From: Symplocastrum torsivum CPER-KK1
GTDB lineage: Bacteria > Cyanobacteriota > Cyanobacteriia > Cyanobacteriales > Coleofasciculaceae
Assembly (NCBI GenBank): GCA_019358875.1
Contig: JAHHIF010000045.1
Span: 1 to 59,885, forward strand
Length of the DNA: 59,885 bases
Reading direction: 5' to 3'
Shown: piece by piece, positions 17,148-25,390 of the stretch
Layout of the letters: every line of letters starts with the position of its first letter
How positions within the stretch are numbered: position 1 is the first letter of the stretch
Program-made: the position numbers and the translations under genes
Notes under the pieces: generated by a model
Seen by the model: only the letters and a program-made list of their open reading frames with translations
Told to the model about the DNA's origin: nothing
Database searches by the model: none

Positions 17148-18998
17148 ATGAAAATTGGAAATATACGAGTCTTTTGGGGTTGCGTAGTTTTAATATTTAT
17201 ATTCGTTATTTCTCTACATTCTTGCTCTTCTTTGCCAAAAGTCGCTGATGCTTCGCCGCAAATTTTAGTTGATCAGTTTGGCTATCGACCTCGCGACCCT
17301 AAAATTGCTGTCATTAGAGAAGACGGGAATTCCCACCCTAAAAACACTGAATCTACTAATATATTTAACGTTATAAATGTAAGTACTGGTGAGAGCGTGT
17401 ATTCCAATAATGCCACCCCGTGGAACCAGGGTAAGATTCATTCTCAATCTGGAGATATTGCTTGGTGGTTTGATTTCTCATCAGTCAGTAAACCAGGTCG
17501 CTATATTGTTAGTTCTCAAAGCGGTGAAAAATCTTTTCCGTTTGAGATTGCTGAAGATGTGTACCGTAATATTCTCGTTGCAGCAACTCGAATGTATTTT
17601 TACCAAAGGAGCGGCTTTGCAAAACGACTACCTTATGCAGATGCCCGATGGCAAGATGATGCTGCTTTCTTAGGACCACAGCAAGACACTGAAGCTAGAT
17701 TTATTGACGATAAGGAAAACCCTGCTCTGGCCAGAGATATGCGTGGAGGATGGTTTGATGCAGGGGACACGAATAAATATGTCACTTTCGCAGAAGACCC
17801 AGTTCATCAGCTACTACATGCTTATTCTCAAAATCCCGATGTCTGGACAGATAATTTTAATATTCCAGAGTCGGGCAATGGCATTCCCGATTTGATTGAT
17901 GAACTCCGTTTTGAATTGGACTGGCTTCAACGTATGCAAGACAGCGACGGAGGTGCATTTATCAAGCTAGGGACAACGGATCATAACTCTGCTGAAAGAC
18001 CAAGCTTGGACAAGCGTCCACGGTTTTATGCGCCAAAATGTTCTTCTGCAACAATCGCTGTTGCAAGTATGTTTTCCCACGCCTCACTTGTTTTCGGCAG
18101 CTTTCCGCAGCTAGCCAATTACGCAGATGGTCTTGGTCAAAAGGCGCTAAAGGCTTGGCAGTGGTTTGAGTCTCATCCTATTGAAACGAGTTGTGATAGC
18201 CAAATAATTAAGGCTGGTGATGCAGATAGAACAGCTCAAGAGCAAATTGGAGAAGCCGTAGCGGCTGCCGTTTATCTCTTTGCTTTGACTGAAAATCCTA
18301 AGTATACAAATTACATCAAAGAACACCTTTCCCAAACACAGCCTTTTTTAGCTCCTGTTTGGTCTTCTTATCAGGTTACGCAGGGAGATGCGCTGTTATT
18401 TTATGCTAAGTTGCCGTCAGCAGATGCTGCTTTACGAGAATTAATAACCAATCGATTTAAAGAGCTAGTTCGTACCAACGTAAGCGCTTATGGAAATGCT
18501 AACGATTTAGACCCCTATCTAGCCTATATGCCGGATGAACACTATCATTGGGGTAGTAACTTCGTCAAAGCAAATTACGGGAACACAAACTATGATGTTG
18601 TTCTCCATAACATTAACCCTAATAAAAATGATCAGTATAGAGTTCGTGCACTTAACTCAGTCCACTATTTTCATGGGGTAAATCCGCTAGGAATTGTATA
18701 TTTGACGAATATGTATGATTACGGAGCTGAATACTCTGCGAATGAAATGTGGCATGAATGGTTGGGTAAAGGAATCTACAGCAATGCTTTAACTTCTCCT
18801 AACGGTCCTGCTCCAGGCTATATTACAGGAGGTCCTAACAAGGACTCTACAGGCTCTGCTACTTTACGCCAACAGCCTCCCATGAAAGCCTATTTAGATA
18901 GTCATGATGTCAAATTAAATATGTGGGAAGTCACAGAACCCAGTATTGTCTACCAAGCCGCCTATATCAAGCTTCTGTCGAAATTTGTAGATAATTGA
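17148..18998 (+). CDS. Glycoside hydrolase family 9 lipoprotein (endoglucanase-like)
   Basis: The 616-residue protein starts with a lipoprotein signal with lipobox LHSC (Cys26), so it should be lipid-anchored in the envelope. Residues about 36-135 form the Ig-like domain typical of CelD-type GH9 enzymes (ILVDQFGYRPRDPKIAVI). The (alpha/alpha)6 catalytic domain follows: GGWFDAGDTNKYVTF near 199-213 carries the two catalytic-base Asp residues, HYHWGSN and HYFHGVNPLG line the cleft, and a C-terminal NEMWHEW region is where the acid Glu is expected. GH9 enzymes hydrolyse beta-1,4-glucans by inversion. The substrate here may be cellulose of its own sheath or foreign polysaccharide. No cellulose-synthase gene is in the window. 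No carbohydrate-binding module is seen at the C-terminus. Confidence 0.9.
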   Translation: MKIGNIRVFWGCVVLIFIFVISLHSCSSLPKVADASPQILVDQFGYRPRDPKIAVIREDGNSHPKNTESTNIFNVINVSTGESVYSNNATPWNQGKIHSQSGDIAWWFDFSSVSKPGRYIVSSQSGEKSFPFEIAEDVYRNILVAATRMYFYQRSGFAKRLPYADARWQDDAAFLGPQQDTEARFIDDKENPALARDMRGGWFDAGDTNKYVTFAEDPVHQLLHAYSQNPDVWTDNFNIPESGNGIPDLIDELRFELDWLQRMQDSDGGAFIKLGTTDHNSAERPSLDKRPRFYAPKCSSATIAVASMFSHASLVFGSFPQLANYADGLGQKALKAWQWFESHPIETSCDSQIIKAGDADRTAQEQIGEAVAAAVYLFALTENPKYTNYIKEHLSQTQPFLAPVWSSYQVTQGDALLFYAKLPSADAALRELITNRFKELVRTNVSAYGNANDLDPYLAYMPDEHYHWGSNFVKANYGNTNYDVVLHNINPNKNDQYRVRALNSVHYFHGVNPLGIVYLTNMYDYGAEYSANEMWHEWLGKGIYSNALTSPNGPAPGYITGGPNKDSTGSATLRQQPPMKAYLDSHDVKLNMWEVTEPSIVYQAAYIKLLSKFVDN

Positions 18999-19209
18999 TC
19001 TGTGAAAGATGTTACTGGGGACTGGCAAATTTGGGGTAAGCGAAAAAAAACAACTCAAAAACCGATTATTTTCCTAATACCAGGGCAAAGCATCTCTCTG
19101 ATCCGTCGGGGAGAAATTATTAAGATGATTTACAATTTGTCAACTCATAAATGATGCAGGTTCTAAAGGTAAGATACTCGATAGTGTAGAAGATGAAGCT
19201 AAGCGGTAA

Positions 19210-20188
19210 TCAATCCGTTCTGGCATTCTGGCTTGAGTTATTCAAGGGAATTGCAACGCTAAAGGTTGTCCCTGTGCCAACCTCACTCTTCACCGCAATC
19301 TGACCTCCGTGTAAATCCACGGCTGTTTTAACAATGGTTAACCCTAATCCTGTCCCAGAGATTTTGCCAACATTGCTCCCTCGATGAAACGATTCAAACA
19401 GTTGTTGTTGGTCTTCTGGAGAAATTCCAATTCCCTCATCCTTAATGTGGAAGATTGCCTCTCCATCCTGACAAACTAAGTTAAATGTGACGGTGCTGCC
19501 TTCTGGTGAATACTTAATTGCATTTGAGAGCAAATTAGTCAGAATTTGCCGCAGCAAGTTTTTATCCATGCAAGCTTTGGTCAATTGTCTTTGGCTGGAA
19601 AAGGCGATTCGATGCTGGGCACTATTAACCCGTTTTATTTCTTCCACTAAATCGTCGCAGAATTCTTCGACAGCTAGGGGTTGGGGGTTGAATTCTAGTT
19701 TCCCCGCTTCTGCCTGTCCAATACTCAGCACATCATTTAACAGCGCTGTCATCCGTCGAGCAGATTCTTCAATTTGACGAAGGTACTCCTGTTTTTTCTG
19801 TTCAGATAATTGTTGACTGCAATCTTTCATGAATTCAGCAAAACCTAAGATGGCGGTTAGGGGATTGCGGAACTCGTGAGACACCATAGAAACAAAGTAG
19901 GATTTGAGTTGGTTGAGTTCTTGTTCCTTAGAGAGTGCCTTACGAACTTCGGCTTCTGCCATCTCGCGCTGATGAACTTCCTGTTGCAGTCGTGCATTTT
20001 GCTCTAAAAGTTGCTGAGTGAGCCTTCGGAGTTGTAACTGATGCTCGACACGAGCCAAAACCTCTTGAGCTTGAAACGGTTTGGTGATGTAGTCTACCCC
20101 GCCTACTTCAAACGCTTTTACCTTATCAAACACTTCATTCAAGGCACTAATGAAGATAATCGGAATGTCCTTGGTTTGACAAGAAGCT
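19210..20188 (-). pseudogene. Receiver/histidine-kinase gene lacking its 5' end (IS insertion)
   Basis: The reading frame keeps the end of a receiver domain (ALNEVFDKVKAFEVGGVDYI, then TKPFQAQEVL), a coiled coil, a HisKA domain with SHEFRNPL and a complete HATPase domain (N box LLSNAIKYS, G1 DEGIGI, G2 GTGLGLTIVK). The frame is cut at 20188, where homology to the paralogous gene at 22580 stops and IS sequence (CAGGACTTACGCA) starts. An internal ATG at 20142 could give a 310-residue kinase without a working receiver. Whether it is expressed is unknown. Such hybrid proteins autophosphorylate on the His and respond to phosphorylation of the missing receiver Asp. Confidence 0.85.
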
Positions 20189-21181
20189 CAGGACTTACGC
20201 AAAGACACTAGATATAGAGTAGGTGTCACACAAGTTGCATGGGAACAGAGGGATGTTTAAGTTCCTTAATCAAGTAACCAGAAAGCCATTGGTGTTTTAG
20301 TTGGTAAATGGTTTGAGCAGTGAGTGCAGCTAATCTGTTCAAGTGAGTCCAAGCTAGAATCGCACAAGCGATATGATTTCTTTGAATCCTAGCTTTACGG
20401 CATTGGCAAGCTTCAATACCAGTAAGTTGCTTAAGTCCGGGCGTGAAACTCCTCGACTTTCCAACGAACAGCGTTCGCTTTTTGAACCTCATCCGTTGAG
20501 TTTTGAGAGCAGTCATTAGTGACAATATAGTCCGTTCTATTGGTAGAGATAGTAACCCGGAATAATTTCACCTTTTTATATTTGGGAAAGTTCTTGATTT
20601 TAATCAACTTACCCTGCTGTTGTTCTTCTGTTGACCACCTCAATTGTTCAATCTGTTTATATTTCTCTACTCCTCCACTATCATCTACCAAGCGATTCCG
20701 TTTCAAAGGGCAGTAATAAATTTTTCCGAGTTGTTCGATGAAAGCCATCAGATAAGAGAGCGGCATACCAACTATCCATCAACACTCTGACGAAGGGTAG
20801 CTGCTTGCCGTACACAAGACCATGTAGCAGATATGCTACATGGTCGAGCTTGTTCTTTCCATCCCCATCAGGGTCATAAATTCGGTAGTCAATTACCCAG
20901 AATTGTCCGGTCTTTACATTGACATAGACACAACTGATTAGACCAATTCCTCGAATTACACGATGCTCTGTACCACTATACTGTCGGCGGACAAGTTCAA
21001 TACAACGAGAGGAGTTTTTGTCAATAACCGTATCATCGAAAATAATCGAGCCATCTTCATCTAGTTGGATCAGATATTTAACGTTATCCCAAAGTAGGCG
21101 TCTGACAGGTGTAGGTTTTTTACAGAGGTGTGAGTAGTCACCAGCACGGCAGTGAAAATAGAGGATGAAACTTAGGTGCAT
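20189..21181 (-). mobile_element. Degenerate IS701/IS4-type insertion sequence with frameshifted transposase
   Basis: Minus-strand reading gives a DDE transposase common in cyanobacteria in three frames: about 21181-20700 (LLWDNVKYLIQ, FDDTVIDKNSS, LVRRQYSGTEHRVIRGIGL, LDHVAYLLHG, VLMDSWYA), 20766-20440 (LGKIYYCPLKRNRLVDDSGG, VTNDCSQNSTDEVQ, RWKVEEFH) and 20470-20226 (LKQLTGIEACQCRKARIQRN, NHIACAILAW). Two frameshifts make it inactive. The part before PTPVRRLLWDNVK seems shorter than usual, so an internal deletion is likely. The right end at 20189 begins CAGGACTTACGCAAA; the matching left end is missing. Confidence 0.82.
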
Positions 21182-21204
21182 CCAGAACTAAAAATGCTTT
21201 CAAA

Positions 21205-21397
21205 TAAGCATCTTTTAGAGTGGTCACGTATAGTGTCACAGCAGATGAATCATCTATCACTCCCTCAAGTCGCCTTCCCTAGCGACGTGGAGTTTTGGCA
21301 TGGTGATGACCAAATCAAGTAGTTTAACCCAGGTATCTAACTTCATTGCCAAGATCAATGGAGAAAAGCCCAATACAGTACGTCAGCGACTCAAAGA
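21205..21397 (+). mobile_element. 5' fragment of a second IS (IS4-family transposase start)
   Basis: From 21306 the plus strand reads MTKSSSLTQVSNFIAKINGE then KPNTVRQRLK, which I recognise as the N-terminus of a widespread cyanobacterial IS4-family transposase. It stops at about 21397, where the kinase reading frame of the opposite strand resumes. The preceding 100 bases are probably its untranslated end. No other part of this IS is present. The left boundary is a guess. Confidence 0.6.
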
Positions 21398-22672
21398 TTC
21401 GACTAAAGGTAAGTTGCCGTATTCCTTAATAATAGAAATAGCCGAATGCTCTGGCTTTTCTTTCAGGCGATCGCGCAAAATCAACAAAGTGCTATCGATT
21501 CCCTCATGAATGTTGACAGATTTCATTTGCGCTTCATCAAGCCGGGAGAAGCTCCGCAACGTCAGCACAATCTCGCCAATGCGCTCAGCTCCCATCTTCA
21601 TTGAAGACAAAGTTTTGGGCAAATCTTCTATTAAAAAATCCAGGTCAATCTCTTCTATTTTGTCTTGGATTTCAGGAGAACTGTGGGCATAGCCCTCCTG
21701 ATAAAGGCTGATTAAAGCGAGTAAATCCCGTGTATAGTTATCTACATGGCTGAGGTTAGCTCCGATGAAGTTGACAGGGTTGTTGATTTCGTGGGCGACG
21801 CTGGCAATAAGTTGTCCGAGGCTGGACATTTTTTCGGTATGAATCAGCTTGCGTTGGGTGAGTTTGCGCTCAGTGATGTCGCGTGCGAAAGCAAAATTGT
21901 ATTCCTTGCCCTCAAATTCTAAAAAGTTTGCATTGACTTCAGTGGGTCTTATCGTTCCATCCTTCCTCTTGTGGCGAGACTCAAATGTTAGGCTGCCGTG
22001 TTCTTTAAGTTCCTGCCAGTGAGTTAACCAAATGTCAGCATGGTAGTCTGGCTCGATATCGTGTACGCTCAGAGACAGCAATTCTTCTTCCGAATAGCCT
22101 AATAAGTGACAAGCGGCCTTATTAACACCTAAGATTTTGGCATCAGAGTCAACCCAAAAAATTGAATCGGATGCCTGTTGTACAGAAAATTGTGTTAGTT
22201 GAAGCATTGACTCTACCCGCTTTCGCTGACCGATTTCAGCCTGTAGAGATTCGTTGATTTTAGTTAATTCGGCTGTCCGTTCCTGAACGTTAACTTCTAG
22301 AGACTCAAGCGTAGAGCGTAGCAACTCTTCAACCTGCTGGCGCTCCTGGATTTCGTCTTTCAGTGCCCGGTTTGCCGTCTCCAGTTGTGCATTTTGCTCT
22401 ACAAGTTGTTGAGAAAGTCTTTGGATGTGTAACTGATGCTCGACACGAGCCAAAACCTCTTGAGCTTGAAAATGTTTGGTAATGTAGTCCACCCCACCGA
22501 CTTCAAACGCTTTTACCTTATCAAACACTTCATTCAAGGCACTAATGAAGATAATCGGAATGTCCTTGGTTTGACAAGAAGCTTTCAATCTAGAACAGAC
22601 TTCATAGCCGTTTAGTTCCGGCATCATGATGTCCAACAAAATCAGGTCAGGTGGAGATGACTGGATAGACAT
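21383..22672 (-). pseudogene. PAS/histidine-kinase gene truncated at both ends
   Basis: The frame opens inside a receiver domain (PPDLILLDIMMPELNGYEVC contains the phospho-acceptor Asp), but the first half of the receiver with the acidic pocket is absent and a stop lies just upstream of the ATG. A coiled coil, a PAS domain (about residues 150-270, DSIFWVDSDAKILGVN, ending FARDITERK) and HisKA (AHEINNPVNFIGANL) follow. The frame leaves the kinase after YGNLPLVE at about 21398 and runs into IS DNA (SLSR, stop). The whole HATPase domain is lost, so it cannot autophosphorylate. Its first 50 codons are nearly identical in DNA to the start of the remnant at 20042-20188. Confidence 0.85.
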
Positions 22673-23081
22673 AATAGGGTAAGTATTAAATCTAAATCGC
22701 CCTCAATTGCCGCTTTTTGTAAGGATGCCAACTATATGTCCTACGCTGGATTTCCTCTAGCTTCTACCTTAACCAGACTTACTGATAGAAACCAAGAGTC
22801 ATGGGAGTAGACGTTGGACAGTGATACATTGTGGTGTGAATAACCTAGAAGAAAGGGAAAAAATTTAGGATGAGATTGAGGAGACGTTATTGTTGCCTAT
22901 AGCTGAGATTGAGCAGCTACAAGCAGAGGAGAACAGTACACTTGGCAGTTAATAAAGATTATTCAAGTTCTGCGATCGCACTTCACTAATCGGCACCCAT
23001 CTGTTTCACTTTCTTCTGGTTTCAACTCAAAGGACACAACTACGAGGTTGCAGTTGTCGGCTAATTTTTAAGGAGGTTTTT
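22673..23081. other. Intergenic region upstream of the truncated kinase and HAD genes
   Basis: No full gene is seen. On the minus strand next to 22673 a short frame (LQKAAIEGDLDLILTL, about 22690-22735) may be degraded coding DNA. On the plus strand at about 22870-22950 DEIEETLLLPIAEIEQLQAE is open but has no recognisable family. A good ribosome-binding site, AAGGAGG, precedes the HAD ATG at 23082. Confidence 0.35.
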
Positions 23082-23468
23082 ATGACAAAAGCGACAAAAC
23101 CATACTCTAACCGCATTGCCTTGGTATTCGACTTCGATGACACCCTCGTCCTGGATACGGTTGATAGCCTGCTTGAAAGCTGTAGAATTGATTCCCAGGC
23201 ATTTCGAGCCGAACAGATTCAACCCCTAACCGACAACGCTTGGGAACCGATTCTTGCCCGATTTTACAGCCTGATTCAGGAATCGAAGCGACGCGATCGC
23301 TCCGACAAGATTACCAAAGACTACAGTGCCAAATTCGGTCAGGAGTTAGCGCCGTTTGATGGTGTGCCCGAAATGTTCGATCGCTTGCGGCAGAGTGTTA
23401 AGGAAATTCTCCCAGATATCGAGGTTGAGTTCTACTTGATTACTTCTGGCATGGTGAAGATTGACTAG
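23082..23468 (+). CDS. Truncated HAD-superfamily hydrolase
   Basis: The 128-residue product begins with HAD motif I, DFDDTL (residues about 15-20, nucleophile Asp), runs through the helical cap start and ends just after motif II (YLITSGMV). Motifs III and IV, needed for phosphate release and Mg binding, are absent; full-length relatives are about twice as long. The start is strong (AAGGAGG seven bases upstream), so the fragment may be translated, but catalysis is not expected. The following 160 bases do not continue the domain in any frame I can see. It contains a GCGATCGC site. Confidence 0.75.
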   Translation: MTKATKPYSNRIALVFDFDDTLVLDTVDSLLESCRIDSQAFRAEQIQPLTDNAWEPILARFYSLIQESKRRDRSDKITKDYSAKFGQELAPFDGVPEMFDRLRQSVKEILPDIEVEFYLITSGMVKID

Positions 23469-23627
23469 ACCAAGCTGGCAGAAAGAGGTGACCAGTTAAC
23501 AACAGACCCAAAAGTAGAAAGTTATAAGCCTTTCTTCCTTCTACCCTCTGCCCTGGAGCCTTCTGGCTTCTTGTACTAGTTTTTCGTCTTTGCTCTGTCC
23601 CAATTTCCTAATTAAAGGAATCGCTCA

Positions 23628-24227
23628 ATGCTTGAATGGATTACAGGTACTATCAACTCTTTAGGCTATCTGGGAATTGCTCTGCTGATGTTCGTAGAAA
23701 ACATATTTCCCCCCGTGCCTTCGGAGATTATCATGCCCTTGGCAGGGTTCACGGTAACGCAGGGCAAGTTGAACGTAGTCTATGTAATTTTGGCGGGGAT
23801 GGTGGGTTCCGTGCTGGGCGCACTGCCTTGGTACTACGCAGGCAAGCAATTGGGCGAAGACCGCTTGAAGAATTTAGCTGATAAGTACGGTAGGTGGCTG
23901 ACGCTATCTGGTAAGCATATCGACAAATCTAAGCAGTGGTTCGACAAACACGGTGGTATCGCAGTGTCCTTTTGTCGCCTTGTACCGGGAGTCCGCACCT
24001 TGATTTCAGTTCCCGCAGGAATTGACAAAATGCACTTAGTACCGTTCCTGCTGTACTCAACATCGGGTACTGCATTGTGGGTAGGTTTGTTAACCTATGC
24101 GGGATTGTTGCTAGGGCAAAACTATAAATTAGTAGAAAAGTTCCTTGGGCCTGCTTCCGGAATTGTACTCGTTGCTCTGATAGTTGCATTTGGTATCTGG
24201 GTTGCGAGGCGCAAAAAGAAACAGTAA
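23628..24227 (+). CDS. DedA family membrane protein
   Basis: This 199-residue integral membrane protein has the DedA/SNARE-associated signature: FVENIFPPVPSEIIMPLAGF near the N-terminus, GSVLGALPWYYAGKQLG, and the re-entrant Arg-rich motif FCRLVPGVRTLISVPAG. Hydrophobic segments fall at about 5-30, 45-70, 135-160 and 170-192, ending in a basic tail (RRKKKQ). DedA proteins are proton-dependent lipid transporters or flippases involved in undecaprenyl phosphate or phospholipid recycling; the exact substrate cannot be read here. The length is normal for the family. It stands alone between the HAD remnant and the LLM oxidoreductase. Confidence 0.92.
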   Translation: MLEWITGTINSLGYLGIALLMFVENIFPPVPSEIIMPLAGFTVTQGKLNVVYVILAGMVGSVLGALPWYYAGKQLGEDRLKNLADKYGRWLTLSGKHIDKSKQWFDKHGGIAVSFCRLVPGVRTLISVPAGIDKMHLVPFLLYSTSGTALWVGLLTYAGLLLGQNYKLVEKFLGPASGIVLVALIVAFGIWVARRKKKQ

Positions 24228-24358
24228 TTCAAACAGCTGTAGAGATAACCTCGCAGTTTCTTGATCACGACGCTTACTCCCGCTATCAAATTGTTGAGAT
24301 ACGTTAAGCATCATTAATATCATTAATTTAGTATGACATCACATACAAAGGAATCATC

Positions 24359-25345
24359 ATGGTAAAGATTGCATATCATGCTTCCCACGAGCAGTTCAAG
24401 CCGAGCGCTCTTTTGAAATACGTTCAAATGGCCCAGCTTGCTGGATTCACGGCTGGCTCATCCTCTGACCACTTCCATCCCTGGAGCGATCGCCAAGGGG
24501 AAAGCGGCTTCTCTTGGGCATGGCTAGGCGCAGCAATGCAGGCAACGTCCCTTCCCTTCGGTGTCATTTGCGCTCCGGGGCAACGGTATCACCCTGCCAT
24601 TGTTGCCCAAGCGGCAGCAACGCTGGCAGAAATGTTCCCCAATCGCTTGTGGGTTTCGCTGGCAAGTGGTGAGGCACTTAATGAGCGAATTACTGGAGAA
24701 CACTGGCCTCCCAAATCCGAACGGAATGCTCGCCTCAAGGAGTGTGTTGATATTATCCGCGCCTTGTGGGCGGGAGAAACAGTTACCCACTACGGGCGGG
24801 TGCGCGTTGAGGAAGCAAAGCTCTACACTCGGCCTGAGATTCCCCTGGGGGTGATTGGAGCGGCTGTCACAACTGAAACAGCCGAGTGGCTGGGGTCTTG
24901 GGCTGATGGGCTGTACACCATCTCCCGCCCTCCTGAAGAACTGAAGAAGGTGGTAGAAGCGTTTTATCGAGGCGGGGGAGAAGGTAAGCCGATGTATCTC
25001 AAGGTGCAACTCTCCTACGCCAAAGATGAGGCAGAGGCACGACTTGGAGCCTACGAGCAGTGGCGTACCAACATTTTCAGGAGTGTTGCCCTAGCGGAAT
25101 TGTGGACGCCCAAGCAGTTTGATGCGGCAGCGCAGTTTGTCAGACCGGAGGACATGGACAGCGCGGTGCGGATTTCTGCTGACCCCCAGCAGCACATTGA
25201 TTGGTTACAGAAGGATATAGAACTCGGATTTAGTGAACTTGTCCTGCATAATGTGAACTTAGAACAGGAGCAGTTCATTGAGGTTTTCGGTGAGAAAGTG
25301 CTTCCGGCGATCGCGACAGCAGACTTCGCTGACGCACACCACTGA
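24359..25345 (+). CDS. LLM-class flavin-dependent oxidoreductase (TIGR03885-like)
   Basis: The 328-residue protein is a bacterial-luciferase-like TIM barrel. Family features are SSSDHFHPWSDRQGESGFSW, GVICAPGQRYHPAIVAQAAA, LWVSLASGEALNERITGEHW and GAAVTTETAEWLGSWADGLY. They match the FMN-dependent subgroup annotated as TIGR03885, which is related to F420-dependent glucose-6-phosphate dehydrogenase but distinct from it. The physiological substrate is unknown. The ATG at 24359 directly follows a short A/T-rich leader (ATTTAGTATGACATCACATAC) with only a weak ribosome-binding site. It is convergent with the UPF0182 gene, 45 bases between stops. Codon use is like that of the neighbours. Confidence 0.88.
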   Translation: MVKIAYHASHEQFKPSALLKYVQMAQLAGFTAGSSSDHFHPWSDRQGESGFSWAWLGAAMQATSLPFGVICAPGQRYHPAIVAQAAATLAEMFPNRLWVSLASGEALNERITGEHWPPKSERNARLKECVDIIRALWAGETVTHYGRVRVEEAKLYTRPEIPLGVIGAAVTTETAEWLGSWADGLYTISRPPEELKKVVEAFYRGGGEGKPMYLKVQLSYAKDEAEARLGAYEQWRTNIFRSVALAELWTPKQFDAAAQFVRPEDMDSAVRISADPQQHIDWLQKDIELGFSELVLHNVNLEQEQFIEVFGEKVLPAIATADFADAHH

Positions 25346-25390
25346 CAGGCATCATTGTTGAGGGCAATCGTTATAGCGTTTCTCGAATAA

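Noticed and set aside
24228..24358. Short frame LDHDAYSRYQIVEIR after the DedA gene
   Set aside because: Too short to assign, no start codon and no family I can name.
24524..25009. 161-codon minus-strand frame opposite the LLM oxidoreductase
   Set aside because: Antisense shadow of a well-conserved enzyme gene, with no start signal or family resemblance.
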